Positions 35,134-45,094 are shown, counted from the stretch's first letter. The stretch: DNA of 64,000 nucleotides from PRS1 sp965250265 (GCA_965250265.1 CBDFNO010000015.1:372001-436000); one strand, 5' to 3'. Notes: generated from the sequence alone by a model not told the origin. Made by a program: numbers and translations.

Positions 35134-37764
35134 TTAGTCAGGATCAATTACGGAAAGCTTCTTTTTCAAAATTCCTTCAGAACTTTCAAGTAATAAATTG
35201 TACTCTCCTTTTTCTAAATATTTATTATAATGAATATAATATGGTAAGTTACTGGTTTCTTTTTTAATAATAAGATTCCATCGATATTGATTAAGTCCCT
35301 TTCTACCTGCAATCGACTTTGCCCAAATGAGCGAATCAGCCTTATTTGTTATTTTCAAATTAATGTTTTCAGCATTATTTAACCAAAAGGTAATAGGAAA
35401 GTTTTTTACTGATTTTTCTTCTACATCTTTGTGAGTATCCCTTAAAGAAGGTCTTATTACAGTTCCTATTTTATACAAATAATTAGATTCTTTTTTTGTT
35501 GTAATCTGGTGATAAAATGGTTTCAGATTTACTTTATAAATACCACGCCCATGCGTTGCAACAATCATATCTTTTGATTTTTTTTCAATAACAATATCTG
35601 CAATACTACTATCTGGCAGGGCTACTCCAAAATATGACCAATTTTCACCGCTGTTAGTAGAAACATATACTCCTCTATAAGTGCCTGCATATAATATGTT
35701 TTCAAAATCCGGGTCTTCAACAACTGTATTGACAGGGTGATTAGGTAAATTATTAGTTATAGATTTCCAATGTTCTCCGTAATCTTCTGAAACATATAAA
35801 TATGCTCCAAATTCATCATAGTTAAGTCCAGTCATTTGAATATAGACCCTTTCCTTTTTGTGTTTAGATGGGTAGATACTTCTGATATATTGATCTGATA
35901 GACCTTCAGAAATATTTTTCCAATTTTTACCTTCATTTTTAGTACGCCACATGGTTCCTCTATCCGTACCCATATACATAGTTCCTTCTTCAAAATAAGA
36001 TTCTGCTAAAGCTCCTGCGGCAATTTCTTTTTTTGAATGATTGCGCTCTTTAATAAGATTTGGACTTATGATTGTCCAGTTATCTCCTCGATTATCACTA
36101 CGCATCACATAATTTCCAGCCATAAAAACTCGATTGGAATTGTGAGGAGATAGCATATAAGGAGTAATAAAATTGTATTGTAAATTAATATTATCTTTTT
36201 CAGGGAAATTTGGTCTTATCGATACTGATGTACCAGTACTTAGTTTCATACGTCTTGCTGCACCGTTTTGCATACTAAAATAAACGGTATTTTCATTATT
36301 TGGATCAACAAGTGTAATGCAGCCATCACCTCCACTCCAGGCGTCAATCCATAAATATTGCCAAGGATCATCCAACTCTGGATTCCATTCTAGAGCCGCT
36401 CCAAAAACAGTAGCATCATCTTGAGTACCTCCATAAATGTTGTAAGGTTTTTTATTATCGATTTCTATATCGTAGAATTCTCCAGTAGGAATATTATTTA
36501 GATGCAGCCAGGACTTGCCTTTGTCATAACTGTGATAAACACCACCATCATTTCCTAAAAGCAATTCATTTGGATTGATTGGATTTATCCACATCTCGCA
36601 ATGGTCCAGATGAAGTGTTTGGGCAGGGTTGGGAGTTAAATGGGTTACTTGACCACCTATATAATTGAACGTTTTACCACCATCAAGACTATGAACAAGT
36701 CTTACACCCAATCCATAAATTTCTTCATCATTTTGAGGGTTAACATACATATCCATAAAATACCATCCTATTACTGATAGTGACTTAATATTCTCTTCAT
36801 GTGTTTTTTTCCAACTTTTACCTCCATCAATCGTTTTATACACTTCACCAGACCCATTGCCTCTACTTTGATTACGCTGATCAACAAATATATATGCCTT
36901 ATCCATATCTTGATAAGAAGCCGTAATTCCAATACGTCCTGTATTTTCAGTTATTGTAATCCCATTTACAATTTTAACCCATGTTTTGCCGCCATTTTCA
37001 CTTTTGAATACACCGCTTTTAGTACCATTCACATTTGGGTAGTTTTCCCAAGTAGTAGCATAAACAATTTCAGGATTTGCAGGAGAAAAAACGATGTCAT
37101 TTGCCGCTGTCTTTTCATCAATAAATAAAACATGTCCCCAAGATTTACCACCATCTTCCGTTCGAAATAATCCTCTATTTTTATTTGAAGTCCAGAAATG
37201 TCCTTGTGCAGCAACTAAGACTACATCCGGATTTTCAGGATGGACTATAATTTCTCCAATGTGCCAAGTATCATTGAGTCCAAGATGTACCCAGCTATTC
37301 CCACCATCATTAGAGCGGTAGATTCCTGTTCCTGGCATTGTGAAATTTCTAGCTTTTTTAAGGCTTTCTCCTGTTCCTACATAAATAATCTCCGGGTTTG
37401 ATTGCGCAATTGCAAAATCACCAATCCCTAACGAAGGCATATTTTCGAATATGGGTTTCCAGCTTAATCCGTTATTAATAGTCTTCCATAAACCTCCTGA
37501 ACCAAAAGCGGCATAGATTGTACCAGGTTTATTGGGATCTGCTTGAATTGCTTCTACTCGAGCTCCGTTTAAAGTTGGCCCTAGTTGTATCCATTCAAGA
37601 CCATAAGGTGAAACTGCTTTTAAGGCAGTATGTTCTTGATAAGAATACATTAATGGAGAGATTGGTTGATTTTGGGATATCAATAAATTATTAAATGCAA
37701 TAGAAAGAATAATTATTAAAACTAAATTAGGACGTTTAAATGCAAAAAAGGAGAGTATATTCAT
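35134..37764 (-). CDS. Secreted BNR/VPS10-like beta-propeller protein
   Basis: I choose the ATG at 37764 (MNILSFFAFKRPN), which gives a compact signal sequence (LVLIIILSIAFNNLLIS). The roughly 876-residue protein is a series of BNR/sortilin-type repeats with S/T-x-D/E-x-G-x-x-W 'Asp-box' cores (SNDGGNSWVHLG, TEDGGKSWGHVL, SENGGKTWVKI, TIDGGKSWKK, TNSGENWSYFG), enough for two seven-bladed propellers. A C-terminal beta-domain follows. Such proteins include GH74-like enzymes and extracellular sortilin-type proteins; no catalytic pair could be assigned, so function is unknown. The protein should be exported to the periplasm or surface. Confidence 0.75.
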   Translation of the reverse strand: MNILSFFAFKRPNLVLIIILSIAFNNLLISQNQPISPLMYSYQEHTALKAVSPYGLEWIQLGPTLNGARVEAIQADPNKPGTIYAAFGSGGLWKTINNGLSWKPIFENMPSLGIGDFAIAQSNPEIIYVGTGESLKKARNFTMPGTGIYRSNDGGNSWVHLGLNDTWHIGEIIVHPENPDVVLVAAQGHFWTSNKNRGLFRTEDGGKSWGHVLFIDEKTAANDIVFSPANPEIVYATTWENYPNVNGTKSGVFKSENGGKTWVKIVNGITITENTGRIGITASYQDMDKAYIFVDQRNQSRGNGSGEVYKTIDGGKSWKKTHEENIKSLSVIGWYFMDMYVNPQNDEEIYGLGVRLVHSLDGGKTFNYIGGQVTHLTPNPAQTLHLDHCEMWINPINPNELLLGNDGGVYHSYDKGKSWLHLNNIPTGEFYDIEIDNKKPYNIYGGTQDDATVFGAALEWNPELDDPWQYLWIDAWSGGDGCITLVDPNNENTVYFSMQNGAARRMKLSTGTSVSIRPNFPEKDNINLQYNFITPYMLSPHNSNRVFMAGNYVMRSDNRGDNWTIISPNLIKERNHSKKEIAAGALAESYFEEGTMYMGTDRGTMWRTKNEGKNWKNISEGLSDQYIRSIYPSKHKKERVYIQMTGLNYDEFGAYLYVSEDYGEHWKSITNNLPNHPVNTVVEDPDFENILYAGTYRGVYVSTNSGENWSYFGVALPDSSIADIVIEKKSKDMIVATHGRGIYKVNLKPFYHQITTKKESNYLYKIGTVIRPSLRDTHKDVEEKSVKNFPITFWLNNAENINLKITNKADSLIWAKSIAGRKGLNQYRWNLIIKKETSNLPYYIHYNKYLEKGEYNLLLESSEGILKKKLSVIDPD

Positions 37765-38082
37765 TTTAGCCGTTATGATTTTAAAATTCAATGATCAATA
37801 CTATAATTTAACTTGAAACATTCACAACTGAGATCTGCTTTGTAAATATACAATAAGTATTGTCTAAAAATTAAAATTACATGGTGCCTAGAAAAGTGAT
37901 TTTATATTTCCATAGTGTTACAATTAATTTATGGATAGCTTAAGATTAAAAAAATCAATGTAAGGTAAAGATTCCTTACTAATATTTTTTTATTTTGCGT
38001 AAAGAACTAAAATGACAAGAATCAATATTTTCAATTTCAGAAGGGAGAGAATTGTATCCCTTTTTTTTAGAACCAACCGATT

Positions 38083-38943
38083 ATGACTATAGCTATTTGG
38101 ATTGCCCTTATTATATTATCAATATTTTTTATCTATGTGTTAAGCAAAGACTTTATCAAACATCTAAAAGTTTTGGAAAATGTTAGCGTTGTGAAAACGT
38201 CATTAATAGGTTTTGTTGTTAATTTTTTTGATGTACTTGGCATAGGTGCTTTTGCCCCTCAAACAGCTTTATTGAAATTCACAAAGCAGACAGAAGATAG
38301 AGTGTTACCTGGAACCTTGAATGTAGCTAACACAATCCCCGTTTTAATCCAGGCATTAATATTTATTCAAATTGTAGAAGTAGAATCTATTACTTTAATT
38401 ACCATGCTGTTATCGGCAGCAGCAGGGGCGATTCTTGGAGCAGGAATAGTTGCCAAGTTACCTGTAAAGAAAATTCAGTTGACCATGGGATTTGCTTTGC
38501 TTGTTACAGCATTTTTTATGCTATCAGGACAAATGGAATGGATACAAGGTGGAGGTGAAGCAATTGGTTTAACAGGAGGAAAATTAGCATTGGCAATTGG
38601 TGCTAATTTCATTCTTGGTGCTTTTATGACTGTAGGAATAGGATTGTATGCTCCTTGTATGGCACTAATTTATGCTTTGGGTATGTCGCCTTTGGTGGCG
38701 TTTCCAATCATGATGGGTTCCTGTGCATTTTTAATGCCTCCAGCATCGGCAAAATTTATTAAAGAAAAGGCATATAATAGAAAGGCAGCTGTATCTATGG
38801 CAGTCGCAGGGATTGTTGCTGTATTAATTGCTGCGTTTGTGGTAAAATCACTACCACTAGACACACTTAGATGGGTTGTAATTGTGGTTATAATCTACAC
38901 TTCTGTGGTAATGTTTAGATCGGCCTGGTTAAGTAGAAGTTGA
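38083..38943 (+). CDS. TauE/SafE-family membrane permease
   Basis: The protein has 286 residues with about eight transmembrane helices in two homologous halves. The family signatures are visible as IGFVVNFFDVLGIGAFAPQTALLK and, in the second half, FMTVGIGLYAPCMALIYALGMSPLVAFPIMMG. Relatives export sulfite, sulfoacetate and other small anions; the substrate here is not deducible. The gap upstream (37765-38082) contains an AT-rich stretch and no other gene. Confidence 0.85.
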   Translation: MTIAIWIALIILSIFFIYVLSKDFIKHLKVLENVSVVKTSLIGFVVNFFDVLGIGAFAPQTALLKFTKQTEDRVLPGTLNVANTIPVLIQALIFIQIVEVESITLITMLLSAAAGAILGAGIVAKLPVKKIQLTMGFALLVTAFFMLSGQMEWIQGGGEAIGLTGGKLALAIGANFILGAFMTVGIGLYAPCMALIYALGMSPLVAFPIMMGSCAFLMPPASAKFIKEKAYNRKAAVSMAVAGIVAVLIAAFVVKSLPLDTLRWVVIVVIIYTSVVMFRSAWLSRS

Positions 38944-39091
38944 TGATTAACACTGTTTCTTGTAATCTCTTTATAGATGCAATTATTTAGGTAGTTTCCA
39001 TTGGCTTAATAAATTAAAAATTATTCTTAAATTGCTATAAATCTTGGACTTACCAAGAATGGATTAAAATTAACTAACCAAATTTTGTATT

Positions 39092-40546
39092 ATGATATTT
39101 AAAAAGGCGTCATTTTTAACTGTATGTTTCCTATTTGTAACACAGCTACCAAGTTTTGCTCAAGAAAAACATTATTATCAAACAGACTTCTCTATTGCTG
39201 ATTTTCAAGAGAGAAGATCACAAATATTTGACGCCATTGGGAATAATTCTATTGCCTTGATTCAAGGTGCTGCGAGCGTAGCAGGCTTTAAAGTGTTTCG
39301 ACAGACAAATACATTTTACTATTTATGTGGATTAGAAGCGGAACATGCCTATTTATTACTGAATGGGAAGAACAAAACGAGCACCATTTATTTACCACAT
39401 AGAAATGAAGGGCGTGAACGGAGTCAGGGTAAAATAATATCTGCTGAAGATGCTGAATTGGTTAAAGAACTTACTGGTGTAAATCGGGTACGAGCTGTGG
39501 AGTTTTTAGCAAATGATCTGGTTGGTACGGGATTGATAAATAGAGGAGCCCCAGCATTATATTCTCCCTTAAGTCCTGCTGAAACAGGAAATGATAGTCG
39601 AGATGAAATTTTGCACGGACAAGCCCGAGCAGCCTCAGATCAATGGGATTCGCAATCTACCAGAGAGGCTCGATTCAAAAATTTGTTAATGGAACGATTT
39701 CCTCAATTTGAAATTCGGGATCTCTCCCCAATTTTAGATTCTATGCGATTGATAAAAAGTCCGAAAGAAATTGAAATCATTCGTATAGCAACTGAAATAA
39801 CTGGTTTGGCAATTATAGAAGCCATGAGATCTACCAGACCTGGAGTTTATGAATATCAATTGGATGCTGTGGCAAAGTATATTTTCTATCAGCATGGAGC
39901 GCAAGGAGATGGTTACCCTTCCATTATTGGAGGAGGCACGAATGCCTATATGGGACATTATTTCCATAAAACAGATGTGTTGAAAGATGGGGATTTAGTG
40001 CTTATGGACTATGCACCAGATTATCATTATTACACCAGTGATGTTACGCGAATCTGGCCCGTGAATGGAAAATTTACCGAAGAACAATCGGCATTGTACG
40101 AATTTATTGTGGCTTATAGAGATGCTTTATTTCGTTATATCAAACCAGGCACCACATCAAATGAAGTACTTCAAAAGGCATCAGCAGATATGAAAGAATA
40201 CCTTGTTGGTAAGTCCTTTGTGAAGCCAGAACATTTAAAAGCAGTTCAAAAAGGACTGACATTTCGAGGGCATTTTCAACACCCAGTTGGGATGGCGGTC
40301 CATGATGTGGGAAGAGTTCACGGAGTTACATTACAGGAAGGTATGGTCTTCACAATAGATCCTATGATTTGGATTCCAGAAGAGAGGCATTATATTCGTA
40401 TAGAAGATGTTGCTGTTGTGACAAAAACTGGGGTTGAAAACCTAAGTGCTTTTGTTCCTTCAAAAATAGTAGATATTGAACGAACCATTAAAGAAAAAGG
40501 GCTGACCGAATTTCGTCCAGTAAAATCCTTACCTCTTAAAGATTAA
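39092..40546 (+). CDS. Exported M24B aminopeptidase P-like enzyme with Glu-to-Asp metal ligand
   Basis: The protein has 484 residues with a Sec signal (VCFLFVTQLPSFAQ). An aminopeptidase P N-terminal domain is followed by a pita-bread M24 domain. Metal ligands are Asp306 and Asp317 (MDYAPDYHYYTSDVTR), His397 (HFQHPVG; catalytic His404 in VHDVG) and Glu438 (IRIEDVAV). The fourth ligand, normally Glu in a 'T-x-E-P' motif, is Asp423 (FTIDPMIW). The family removes N-terminal residues before proline. The change keeps a carboxylate but shortens it, so activity or metal preference may differ. It lies 32 bp before an M1 aminopeptidase gene on the same strand, suggesting joint periplasmic peptide processing. 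Confidence 0.85.
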   Translation: MIFKKASFLTVCFLFVTQLPSFAQEKHYYQTDFSIADFQERRSQIFDAIGNNSIALIQGAASVAGFKVFRQTNTFYYLCGLEAEHAYLLLNGKNKTSTIYLPHRNEGRERSQGKIISAEDAELVKELTGVNRVRAVEFLANDLVGTGLINRGAPALYSPLSPAETGNDSRDEILHGQARAASDQWDSQSTREARFKNLLMERFPQFEIRDLSPILDSMRLIKSPKEIEIIRIATEITGLAIIEAMRSTRPGVYEYQLDAVAKYIFYQHGAQGDGYPSIIGGGTNAYMGHYFHKTDVLKDGDLVLMDYAPDYHYYTSDVTRIWPVNGKFTEEQSALYEFIVAYRDALFRYIKPGTTSNEVLQKASADMKEYLVGKSFVKPEHLKAVQKGLTFRGHFQHPVGMAVHDVGRVHGVTLQEGMVFTIDPMIWIPEERHYIRIEDVAVVTKTGVENLSAFVPSKIVDIERTIKEKGLTEFRPVKSLPLKD

Positions 40547-40578
40547 TTTGTAATTATACTTTTCACAATCTAAATATT

Positions 40579-42246
40579 ATGAGAACATTAAAAAATAGAA
40601 TACTAGTACTGATTTGTTTATTAATGGTTACAAGTAGCTATTCCAGTATATTTGTTTTAACTGATGGTTATCCAAAAAATCCAAAGATTGATGCCATTAA
40701 TTATGCGTTTAAAATTGAGCTATCTGATGAAACTGATGAAATTATCTGTGAGTTAACTTTTGATGTTCGTTTTCTTGGCGCTGGAGTTCAAAATTTAAGA
40801 TTGGATTTAATAAATGCTTCACAAGAACTAAATAATAAAGGCATGGTTGTGAGTAGTGTTTCATCAAATGGAAAAACATTGAGTTATAGTCATGAAAACG
40901 ATGTGCTGAATATTAAACTACCTACACCATCTTTGCTTAACCAACGTAGCACATACACTATAATATATAAAGGAGTTCCTGAAACTGGGCTTAAAATTGG
41001 CAAAAATAAATATGGAGATCGTACTTTTTTTAGTGACAATTGGCCAAACAAAGCACGGAATTGGCTTGCCACTATCGACCATCCTTATGACAAGGCTATG
41101 TGTGAATTTATAGTAACTGCACCCAATCATTATCAAGTAATTTCAAACGGTTTAAAAGTTGAGGAAACAGACCTTCCAGATAGAAAACGACTCACACACT
41201 GGAAGCAATCGGTACCTATTGCTCCATGGCTATATGTACTTGGTGTCGCCAACTTCGCTGTTCAATACGTCGATAATTTCGAAGGAAAATCCATTGAAAC
41301 CTGGGTATACCATCAGGATAGAGAAGCCGGGTTTTATGATTTCGCTGAGCCAACAAAAAAGGTGTTGGAATTTTACAGTAATTATGTTGGCCCATTTTCA
41401 TACGAAAAATTAGCAAACATACAATCTAATAGTGTTGGAGGAGGAATGGAAGCTGCCTCTGCAATTTTATATGGCGACAACTCGGTCACAGGAGAAAGAA
41501 GTATTCGATGGCGGGATGTAGTCATTCATGAAATTGCACATCAGTGGTTTGGCAATGCAGTAACCGAATATGACTGGGATGATGTTTGGTTAAGCGAAGG
41601 ATTTGCAACGTATTTTACCTTACTTTTTATTGAGCATGAATATGGACGCGACGCTTTTTTAGATGGACTTCGATCCAGTAAGGAAAGGGTTAATGCTTTC
41701 TATGATAAAAATCCAGATTACCGATTAGTTCATGACAATTTGATGGATATGAATAAAGTTACCAGTTCGCAAACGTATCAAAAAGGAAGCTGGATCTTGC
41801 ATATGTTGCGAGGCGTTGTTGGAACTAAAAATTTCTGGAAAGGGATTCAAACATATTACAAGAAATATCGAGATTCAAATGCCACAACAATTGATTTTAG
41901 AAGGGTAATGGAAGAAGTGTCAGGTCAAGATTTAACCGTTTTTTTTTACCAATGGCTATATAAACCTGGCACCTTAGAATTTTCTGGAAATTGGAAATAT
42001 AACTCTAAAGAAGGTGAAATTTTGATTAAACTTAACCAAGTGCAAACAGATGGTAGTTTATTCGAAATGCCCTTAGAAATTGGCATCTATTATTCACAAG
42101 GAAAACGTGAGCATATTGAACTTGTTCAAGTAAAAGAAAAGTCACATATTTTTAAAATAAAAGTAGAGTCTGAACCAGAACATATTATTCTAGACCCTAA
42201 TTCATGGGTGCTTATGAAAGCAGATTTTAATAAAATCGAAAAATAA
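40579..42246 (+). CDS. Exported M1-family zinc aminopeptidase
   Basis: The protein has 555 residues with an N-terminal hydrophobic signal (ILVLICLLMVTSSYSS). The M1 exopeptidase motif GGGMEAAS (288-292) and the zinc site HEIAHQWFGNAV (His317, Glu318, His321) plus Glu340 (LSEGFATYF) are intact. Length and order (beta-saddle, thermolysin-like domain, short beta C-terminal domain) suit a compact M1 member. It would trim N-terminal residues from peptides in the periplasm. A perfect-stem terminator follows at 42290. It probably forms an operon with the M24 gene. Confidence 0.9.
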   Translation: MRTLKNRILVLICLLMVTSSYSSIFVLTDGYPKNPKIDAINYAFKIELSDETDEIICELTFDVRFLGAGVQNLRLDLINASQELNNKGMVVSSVSSNGKTLSYSHENDVLNIKLPTPSLLNQRSTYTIIYKGVPETGLKIGKNKYGDRTFFSDNWPNKARNWLATIDHPYDKAMCEFIVTAPNHYQVISNGLKVEETDLPDRKRLTHWKQSVPIAPWLYVLGVANFAVQYVDNFEGKSIETWVYHQDREAGFYDFAEPTKKVLEFYSNYVGPFSYEKLANIQSNSVGGGMEAASAILYGDNSVTGERSIRWRDVVIHEIAHQWFGNAVTEYDWDDVWLSEGFATYFTLLFIEHEYGRDAFLDGLRSSKERVNAFYDKNPDYRLVHDNLMDMNKVTSSQTYQKGSWILHMLRGVVGTKNFWKGIQTYYKKYRDSNATTIDFRRVMEEVSGQDLTVFFYQWLYKPGTLEFSGNWKYNSKEGEILIKLNQVQTDGSLFEMPLEIGIYYSQGKREHIELVQVKEKSHIFKIKVESEPEHIILDPNSWVLMKADFNKIEK

Positions 42247-42289
42247 AATGTTAATTTGTTTGACCTATATTAAGCCTTAATAAAATAAT

Positions 42290-42317
42290 AAACCCATTCA
42301 AGAAATTGAATGGGTTT
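42290..42317. terminator. Bidirectional hairpin terminator
   Basis: AAACCCATTCAA and TTGAATGGGTTT form a perfect 12-bp stem around GAAA, followed on the plus strand by AACTTTT. It ends transcription of the M1 peptidase gene. On the other strand it overlaps the stop codon of an integrase remnant. Confidence 0.75.
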
Positions 42318-42402
42318 AACTTTTGTTGTTTATTAGTTTACTCAACTCTTCACTAATCTGCTTCTCAACTATTTTACCATAATGCTCTTCATAGTTTGAA
42401 AT
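42316..42402 (-). pseudogene. Tyrosine-integrase 3' end, remnant A
   Basis: Read on the minus strand this gives ISNYEEHYGKIVEKQISEEL and then a stop at 42316-42318. It is the extreme C-terminus of a Bacteroidota tyrosine recombinase, including the catalytic-Tyr context (EHYGKIV). Nothing upstream of residue -28 survives. It is the most divergent of four such tails in 42.3-46.9 kb. Confidence 0.6.
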
Positions 42403-42431
42403 TTACAGCCCTACTGGCAATACTCTCATTA

Positions 42432-42916
42432 TTATTTGCTGGGTGGCTTCCAATCTTTATAGGCAATGTGGGCAGGTGGCAGAACTGTTTTTTGTGTCTG
42501 TAATTTTGACACACGTTTGGCAAGCCATTGAACCCACTCGCCAATAGTTTCCTGATTTGTTTCTTCGCGAAGCTCCTCGAAGTATCTTTCACACTTCTTC
42601 CAACACAATGTTATAGGTCTACTGAAAAAGTCTTGGACAAGTGTTAAATTCAATTCATTACGATAAACAAGCACACCAATACTTTCAAATGTCGCAAATA
42701 GAACGTTTAAATATAGCATATTGTCCCCAACATGTCTTTGAGTTCGCCTTTAGTTAGTCCTTCGGGAAGCTCAAACAATAGCCCCATGCCATGAGAAAAT
42801 TCGAATGTTTGAAGCGAGTGGAGCAATACCATAGCCGCATCACTATCGCGCCGGTGACGATATTGACGTAATTGATATAGGGCGAACACAACTCCGGTTA
42901 CAACCGCTCTATCGCT
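42432..42916 (-). pseudogene. DUF4760-like membrane-anchored protein, 5' truncated and frameshifted
   Basis: Two overlapping minus-strand frames read through as one protein: AVVTGVVFALYQLRQYRHRR, a section ending LTKGELKDMLG, then DNMLYLNVLFATFESIGVLV and VQDFFSRPITLCWKK. The join needs one extra G in the GGGG run (plus-strand CCCC at 42725-42728), so a single-base deletion or a homopolymer sequencing error has split the gene. An in-frame TAG at 42917-42919 lies directly before the transmembrane segment, so the true start is lost. The pattern resembles DUF4760-type proteins of unknown function. Base composition is visibly more GC-rich than its neighbours, suggesting transfer. Confidence 0.6.
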
Positions 42917-43004
42917 CTATCACTCTACTAACTTTCTTTAACTTCATAAATATTTTGTAAATTACAAAACCCTAGTCGTAGTAATAATTTAAACATTAAA
43001 CGTT
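42917..43004. other. Short gap before the LytTR gene
   Basis: Together with 42247-42916 this makes 758 bp without an intact gene, holding only the terminator, integrase tail A and the broken DUF4760-like gene. The gap itself should contain the LytTR promoter; no exact TAnnTTTG was found. Confidence 0.3.
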
Positions 43005-43703
43005 TTGACCTTAAACTGCGTAATAGTTGATGATTCAACAATCCAACGGCTTTCCATTGTTAAGTTAGTAGAAAATCACCCTTCCCTTAACTTAATTGCA
43101 GAATTTAACAGTGCCTTAGAATGCAAAGATGGTTTAAAACATCCTTTAGATTTAATCTTTTTAGATATTGAAATGCCAAATTTAAGTGGGTTTGAACTTT
43201 TAGACGTATTAAATAATAAACCTCAAATTATCTTTGTTACTGGTAAAACTGAATATGCATTTAAAGCTTTTAATTATGATGCTACTGATTATTTACACAA
43301 GCCAATTACTAGAGAACGCTTTAATACTGCAGTAGAAAAAGCACTAAAACAATATAAATTAAAGCGAGGGGTTTATGAAGATGATGGGGAGTACTTTATA
43401 ATTAAAAGTAATTATAAAAAACATGAAATTTTTCTTAAAGATATTAAATGGATTGAAGCTCTTGGTGATTATGTGAAAATAGTAACCGAAGAAAATAATC
43501 TTTTAGTACTGGCTACGATGAAATCTTTCGAAGCAGAATTACCAGAGGATAAATTCTTAAGAATTCATAAATCATATATTGTTAACGTTGGTAAAATAGA
43601 TAGATTTAGCAGTAGAAAAGTTGAAGTTGGCGACTATGAGATGCCTTTAAGTAGAAATAAAACTCATCTATTAGATGATGCTTTAAAACTTTTAGAAAAG
43701 TAA
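43005..43703 (+). CDS. LytTR-family response regulator
   Basis: The protein has 232 residues. A receiver domain (residues 1-120) carries the acidic pair VDDS, the phospho-acceptor Asp54 in LIFLDIEMPNL and the conserved Lys in YLHKPI. The C-terminal half is a LytTR DNA-binding domain (YFIIKSNYKKHEIFLKDIKW, FLRIHKSYIVN, LSRNKTHLLDDAL). The start is a TTG (43005) because no ATG precedes the conserved first strand. There is no sensor kinase beside it, so it is an orphan regulator in the accessory region. LytTR regulators control surface, exopolysaccharide and bacteriocin genes in other bacteria; its target here is unknown. Confidence 0.88.
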   Translation: MTLNCVIVDDSTIQRLSIVKLVENHPSLNLIAEFNSALECKDGLKHPLDLIFLDIEMPNLSGFELLDVLNNKPQIIFVTGKTEYAFKAFNYDATDYLHKPITRERFNTAVEKALKQYKLKRGVYEDDGEYFIIKSNYKKHEIFLKDIKWIEALGDYVKIVTEENNLLVLATMKSFEAELPEDKFLRIHKSYIVNVGKIDRFSSRKVEVGDYEMPLSRNKTHLLDDALKLLEK

Positions 43704-43770
43704 TAATTAAATAAAGGTGTTGATAGGTATAAAAATTTACCACTCTAATTTAATCTTTAAAAACAAAAAA

Positions 43771-43792
43771 AGACTGCCTTTACAGACAGTCT
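43771..43792 (+). terminator. Terminator of the LytTR gene
   Basis: AGACTG (43771-43776) pairs with CAGTCT (43787-43792), preceded by an A-run and followed by CTTAT. It lies about 70 nt after the LytTR stop. Confidence 0.5.
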
Positions 43793-43935
43793 CTTATATA
43801 ATTAATTCAGATTCCCTAATAGAACTAATTAATAGCAAAGCAAATATAAGTGTTTTTAATTAATTTGTAAGGTTTTAATTACTTATCAGTTAATATGTTA
43901 CATTTATTTGCTATAATATTAGTAGCTATAGTTTA

Positions 43936-44150
43936 TCACTTCCCCTTCAACCTCTCCATCTCTAAACTTACTTTCTTTTGCACTATTTTACCATAGTATT
44001 CTTGAGTAGTTTGCATTTTACTATGCCCTAATAATTTACTAACTATCTCCATAGGAACATCATTATAATAGCACAGTACTAGCAAAAGTCTTTCTAGCAA
44101 TATGCTGCTTTAAGTTAAACTCAATACTAACATAAATTAAACTTAAACCA
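43936..44150 (-). pseudogene. Tyrosine-integrase 3' end, remnant B (frameshifted)
   Basis: The minus strand reads FNLKQHIARKTFASTVLL, then after a one-base shift DVPMEIVSKLLGHSKMQTTQ followed by EYYGKIVQKKVSLEMERLKG and a stop at 43936-43938. It includes the second catalytic Arg box (HIARKTFA), the LLGH box and the catalytic Tyr (QEYYGK), so about the last 75 residues of an integrase survive. The 497-bp gap 43704-44200 otherwise holds only the LytTR terminator and the likely AraC promoter. Confidence 0.75.
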
Positions 44151-44227
44151 TTAGATTTGTAGAAGTATAATAGAAATGAAACACCCATTTTATTTATAGA
44201 TTGAGGGTAATTAAAAAACTTCATTCG

Positions 44228-45094
44228 ATGATAGTTGATGTATACGAATATTTTAAGCAGCATCCCCAATACAACAAATTGATTGGGAATGATTACTTAT
44301 TTGTAGAATATAAATGTCCAATAAATGTTGAAGAATATCAATTATGGACAGATTCTCACCTTATTACTTATGTCATAAACGGGAAAAAGGATTGGATTTC
44401 ATCTGATAAAACCTATGAGATAAATGAAGGTGATGCGCTTTTTGTTAGAAAAGGGGTGTACTATACCAGGCAATATTTCGAAGTAGATTATTGCGTGATT
44501 CTATTCTTTATAAATGACGATTTTATCAAGAATTTTATAAATGAGAACAACCTAAAAGTTCTAAATAATATTGACAAAGAACACGAACAAATTTTCGAGA
44601 TTGATGTTAATGATTCTTTAGATGCACTGATTCATAGTGTGTTCAATTACCTGAAACAGGGTGGTAATATTCCAAGGAGTTTGGTTGAAATAAAATTTAA
44701 AGAACTGCTCTTCAACATTATGTTAAATCCAAAAAACCACAAGCTCAAACATTACTTTAGTTCGCTCAATCAATCAGGAAAAGCCAATTTAGAATATATG
44801 ATGATGAGGAATTTTCAGTATGATTTAAAAATGGAAGATTTTGCTAAACTATGTGGAAGAAGTTTATCAACATTTAAGCGAGACATTAAAAACTATTTTA
44901 ATGAAACCCCAGGTAATTGGATTAAAAATAAACGTCTTGAATATGCAAAAACACTGCTAAAGAATTCTGATCTTTCAGTTAGTGAAATATGTTATGAAAG
45001 TGGTTTTAAAAATTCATCACACTTTAATTCCATATTTAAACAAAAATATCAACTTCCACCAAAACAGTACAGATTACTTCATAGTACAATATAA
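44228..45094 (+). CDS. AraC-family transcriptional regulator
   Basis: I use the ATG at 44228 (MIVDVYEYFKQHP); a TTG at 44201 would add nine residues. The 288-residue protein has a cupin-like N-terminal half (YVINGKKDWISSDKTYEINE, GDALFVRKG), similar to ExsA-type effector domains. A C-terminal AraC double HTH follows (MEDFAKLCGRSLSTFKRDIK, then LSVSEICYESGFKNSSHFNS and PPKQYR). The regulated genes are unknown. It sits between two integrase tails, so it is likely cargo of an old integrative element. The secreted PepSY-like protein gene follows 135 bp downstream on the same strand. Confidence 0.88.
   Translation: MIVDVYEYFKQHPQYNKLIGNDYLFVEYKCPINVEEYQLWTDSHLITYVINGKKDWISSDKTYEINEGDALFVRKGVYYTRQYFEVDYCVILFFINDDFIKNFINENNLKVLNNIDKEHEQIFEIDVNDSLDALIHSVFNYLKQGGNIPRSLVEIKFKELLFNIMLNPKNHKLKHYFSSLNQSGKANLEYMMMRNFQYDLKMEDFAKLCGRSLSTFKRDIKNYFNETPGNWIKNKRLEYAKTLLKNSDLSVSEICYESGFKNSSHFNSIFKQKYQLPPKQYRLLHSTI

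Noticed and set aside
42389..42592. Small minus-strand protein beside integrase tail A
   Set aside because: It is the wrong frame of the DUF4760-like gene, whose own frames give the family-like sequence.
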